Shown here: piece after piece, positions 61,551 to 64,000 of the stretch
How positions within the stretch are numbered: position 1 is the stretch's first letter
Layout: every line of letters starts with the position of its first letter
Source of the DNA: Bacteroidales bacterium
Lineage (GTDB): Bacteria > Bacteroidota > Bacteroidia > Bacteroidales > Muribaculaceae
NCBI GenBank assembly: GCA_003150235.1
Contig: QAMW01000033.1
Coordinates: forward strand, 1-64,000
Direction of reading: 5' to 3'
Length of the DNA: 64,000 bases
Translations under genes and position numbers: made by a program
The notes under the pieces: model-generated
Databases searched by the model: none
What the model saw: only the letters and a program-made list of their open reading frames with translations
What the model was told of the DNA's origin: nothing

Positions 61551-63012
61551 TTTCCTTCAATTCTTTATACGTGACCACAGGATGCAGGGCAGCCGCAGTA
61601 TCATCGGGGTGACGCACAGGCGTATTATGGGGCGCATCTTTAACCAACTCCGGAGTTTCTGCCGCCTCACGCGCTATCTTGTGCATGACCGATATAAAAT
61701 CATCAAGCGTCTCCTTGCTTTCAGTCTCAGTAGGCTCTATCATGAGCGATTCATGGAAAAGCAGAGGGAAATAGATTGTCGGGGCATGGTAGCCGTAATC
61801 GAGCAAGCGTTTTGCCACATTGAGCGTAGTGACACCTGTAGACTTATCGGCAAGACCGTCAAATACAAACTCATGCTTGCACACCACGTCGACGGGGAGC
61901 AAATAATCGTCACGCAACGACTCTTTCACATAGTTGGCATTAAGCGTGGCAAGAGGACCGACCATCTTCAGTCCACCCCTACCAAGCGACAGAATATAGC
62001 ATAGCGCGCGCATCGCTACAGCGAAATTACCGAGTGTACCGGTAACCTGACCGAGTGACGCATCGGAATAAACGATGTCAAATGTACCGTCATCTTTCTT
62101 TACGACACGCGGATTGGGCAGCAGATGTTCAAGACCCTTGCGTACCCCGACCGGACCGGCACCGGGACCGCCCCCGCCATGTGGGGTTGAAAAGGTCTTA
62201 TGCAGATTTATGTGCATGACATCGAATCCCATGTCGCCGGGTCGTGCCACCCCGACAAGCGGGTTTAGATTTGCCCCGTCATAATATAATAATGCTCCTG
62301 CATCATGCACCAGAGAAGCTATTTCCGGGATGTTGCGTTCAAATATTCCGAGGGTATTGGGATTGGTCATCATCACAGCCGCCACAGTGTCATCAAGCAG
62401 AGGGCGCAGGTCATCGACATCCACGGTGCCATCCTCGCGGCTTTTCACCTCCACCACCTTAAGTCCGGCGACAGCTGCACTGGCGGGGTTGGTGCCGTGA
62501 GCAGAATCAGGCACAATTACTTTTACACGCTTGTCATCACCCCGTTCTGCATGATAAGCGCGTATCACCATCAATCCCGTAAGCTCACCGTGTGCACCCG
62601 CGTATGGATTAAGCGTGAACTCGCTCATGCCGCCAATCTCGGCAAGCATCTGCTGAAGCGTATAATAAAGTTCAAGCGCACCTTGAACGGTTGATGCAGG
62701 CTGATAAGGATGAAGCGATGCAATCACAGTGTCGGAGGCAATTTCCTCGTTAATCTTGGGATTATACTTCATTGTGCATGACCCGAGAGGATAGAAGCCT
62801 GTATCCACACCAAAATTATTGGTGCTCATATTATTATAGTGGCGCACGACAGCCGGTTCGTCAACCTCAGGCAGCTCCGGAGCATCCCCACGAAGCAAAG
62901 CCTCCGGCAACTCATCGATAGACGCGGTACATCCGTTTGAGGGCAACCGATATCCCCCACGCCCTTTTCGTGAGAGCTCAAAAATCAGTTTGCCGTAGTA
63001 TTCTCTATTCAT
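61537..63012 (-). CDS. gcvPB: Glycine dehydrogenase (decarboxylating) subunit 2
   Basis: A 491-aa PLP-binding half of the split P protein. It carries the Schiff-base Lys in INLHKTFSTPHGGGGPGAGPVG and the blocks FYPLGSCTMKYNPKIN, PDSAHGTNPASA and YYDGANLNPLVG. With GcvPA it decarboxylates glycine and transfers the aminomethyl group to the H protein. 20 nt after gcvPA. Confidence 0.96.
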   Translation of the reverse strand: MNREYYGKLIFELSRKGRGGYRLPSNGCTASIDELPEALLRGDAPELPEVDEPAVVRHYNNMSTNNFGVDTGFYPLGSCTMKYNPKINEEIASDTVIASLHPYQPASTVQGALELYYTLQQMLAEIGGMSEFTLNPYAGAHGELTGLMVIRAYHAERGDDKRVKVIVPDSAHGTNPASAAVAGLKVVEVKSREDGTVDVDDLRPLLDDTVAAVMMTNPNTLGIFERNIPEIASLVHDAGALLYYDGANLNPLVGVARPGDMGFDVMHINLHKTFSTPHGGGGPGAGPVGVRKGLEHLLPNPRVVKKDDGTFDIVYSDASLGQVTGTLGNFAVAMRALCYILSLGRGGLKMVGPLATLNANYVKESLRDDYLLPVDVVCKHEFVFDGLADKSTGVTTLNVAKRLLDYGYHAPTIYFPLLFHESLMIEPTETESKETLDDFISVMHKIAREAAETPELVKDAPHNTPVRHPDDTAAALHPVVTYKELKENAQE

Positions 63013-63032
63013 AACAGTAATGACTTTCGTAA

Positions 63033-64000
63033 TTAATTATCTGTGGTTTCGCCCGACAGCGATGAAACAATCTCAACATAACGGTCAAGGTCGGCGCGCG
63101 ACTGCATCTCGGTAACGGCAATCAATATCTCATGGTCACCGAGTTTTACACCGGGGAGAATCCCTTCAGCCACTCCGGCAGCAATTATATCATCCACTTT
63201 GTCGACAGTGGTCATTACAAATTCATTGAGAAAACTTGTACCCGGATAGGTCAATCTCATCCTGCCCGTAGAGGCAAGCCGTTCGGCAAGATAGTGCGCT
63301 CCGGCATATCCTATCCGGTTTACCTCTTTAAGCCCCCCGGTACCAAGCAACGACAGATACACGCTTACAAAGAGAGCCATCAACCCCTGATTGGAACATA
63401 TGTTACTTGTGGCTTTCTCTCGGCGTATATGCTGCTCACGTGCCTGTAGGGTGAGCACAAACACGCGTTGCCCGCGGTCATCGACAGTTGCTCCGACTAT
63501 ACGACCCGGCATCTTCCTCATGAGCGCCTTGGTTGCGCAAAGATAGCCAAGATACGGACCTCCGAAATCAAGCGGCATTCCGAGCGACTGTGCATCACCC
63601 GCAGCAATATCGGCACCCCACTCTCCCGGCGACTTTATTACTCCAAGAGCGGAAGCGGGCGAGTTCATTACCAAAAGAGCCTTGGCTGAATGTACCGCAT
63701 CGGCTACCCCCGAGAAATCCTCAAGTATGCCGAAACGATTTGGAGAAGCCACAATCACTCCCGCAACGTCGCCTTCGGCAAGCATTGCGTCGAGATGTTC
63801 GCGCGAAGTTGCGCCGTAACATTCCGGAATCAAGTCGAGCCTGACCCCGTGATAACGCGCATAGGTGTCGACAACAGCCTTCACCTGCGGAAGCACCGTG
63901 TCGGATATCAGCACACGATTGCGATTGCGTGAAGCAGCCACAGTCATGAGCATCGCCTCGGCTGTGGCGGTGGCACCGTCATACATCGAGGCATTTGACA
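63033..64000 (-). CDS. gcvPA: Glycine dehydrogenase (decarboxylating) subunit 1, N-terminus outside window
   Basis: The frame is open to the window edge, reading SNAS before MYDGATATAEAM; the family motif NASMYDGAT shows that the Met at 63986 is internal, not the start. Blocks LIPECYGATSREHLDAML, GVIVASPNRFGILEDF, FGGPYLGYL and TLQAREQHIRREKATSNIC (with the conserved SNICSNQ) are those of GcvPA. About 322 codons are visible of the usual 440 or so. gcvT/gcvH may lie beyond the edge. Confidence 0.95.
   Translation of the reverse strand, partial: SNASMYDGATATAEAMLMTVAASRNRNRVLISDTVLPQVKAVVDTYARYHGVRLDLIPECYGATSREHLDAMLAEGDVAGVIVASPNRFGILEDFSGVADAVHSAKALLVMNSPASALGVIKSPGEWGADIAAGDAQSLGMPLDFGGPYLGYLCATKALMRKMPGRIVGATVDDRGQRVFVLTLQAREQHIRREKATSNICSNQGLMALFVSVYLSLLGTGGLKEVNRIGYAGAHYLAERLASTGRMRLTYPGTSFLNEFVMTTVDKVDDIIAAGVAEGILPGVKLGDHEILIAVTEMQSRADLDRYVEIVSSLSGETTDN

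Noticed and set aside
1..64000. CRISPR array, insertion sequence or prophage
   Set aside because: No regularly spaced short repeats, transposase or phage structural genes were seen anywhere in the window.

Overview
The window looks like chromosomal DNA from a gut-type Bacteroidales bacterium. The signs are Bacteroidota -7 promoter boxes (TAnnTTTG) before many genes, a SprA/Sov outer-membrane protein, type III glutamine synthetase, a FeoA-FeoB fusion, NspC, LL-diaminopimelate aminotransferase, BspA-like leucine-rich repeats and lipoproteins with charged residues after the lipobox Cys. The housekeeping genes are GC-richer than is usual for Bacteroides, so a Muribaculaceae-like relative is my guess; that is inference.

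Layout. 1-2570 (-): an incomplete secreted BspA-like LRR protein with tandem Ig-like domains, preceded by structured leader RNA A (2624-2894). 3184-7384 (+): cobU-cobT-cobS-cobC for the cobamide lower loop, then a MATE transporter. 7393-9801 (-): feoAB iron transporter. 9962-11068 (-): a secreted protein with a carboxypeptidase-regulatory-like domain. 11229-17183 (+): structured leader RNA B followed by an AT-rich three-gene cassette: a MACPF pore-former lipoprotein, a BMP/PnrA-like lipoprotein, and a lipoprotein fusing a periplasmic-binding domain to a legumain-like C13 protease. 17233-19268 (-): a radical-SAM/DUF4130 pair. 19388-23840 (+): pcrA-type helicase, nspC and a glycosyltransferase. 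24290-36575 (-): a nitrogen and lysine block, dapF-dapL-glnN-gltB-gltD-purF-like. 36747-45369 (-): an unknown gene, sprA and ruvA. 45398-48102: an HxlR regulator with a divergent NAD(P)-binding protein, then small accessory genes. 48307-53880 (+): a MacAB/TolC-like tripartite ABC export operon. 53874-56816 (-): DUF3109, DUF5103, a C_GCAxxG_C_C protein and ung. 56892-58763: tRNA-Arg(CCG), a HigBA-type toxin-antitoxin pair and radC. 58768-60146 (-): a MetE-like methyltransferase under a cobalamin riboswitch. 60243-64000 (-): lpdA, gcvPB and gcvPA (incomplete) of the glycine cleavage system.

The most unusual content is in the two AT-rich accessory zones. Leader RNAs A and B share short conserved blocks (the 15-nt ATATCGGCGTGGGCT and the internal-loop motifs AGGCAA and GCCT), while their helices differ in sequence but keep pairing. 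In both, a hairpin with a U-tract encloses a segment that can also pair, pseudoknot-fashion, with an upstream arm. Each ends 30-55 nt before a secreted-protein gene that has no visible promoter of its own. I read them as members of one structured RNA family that may act as attenuators. The MACPF / BMP-like / PBP-legumain cassette behind RNA B is the best candidate for an undescribed system: pore-former, ligand-binding protein and sensor-protease, all predicted lipoproteins.

Conventional regulation is also visible. The B12-independent MetE-like enzyme sits behind a cobalamin riboswitch, whereas the cobalamin assembly operon has no riboswitch I recognise. A hairpin plus U-tract lies between glnN and gltB.
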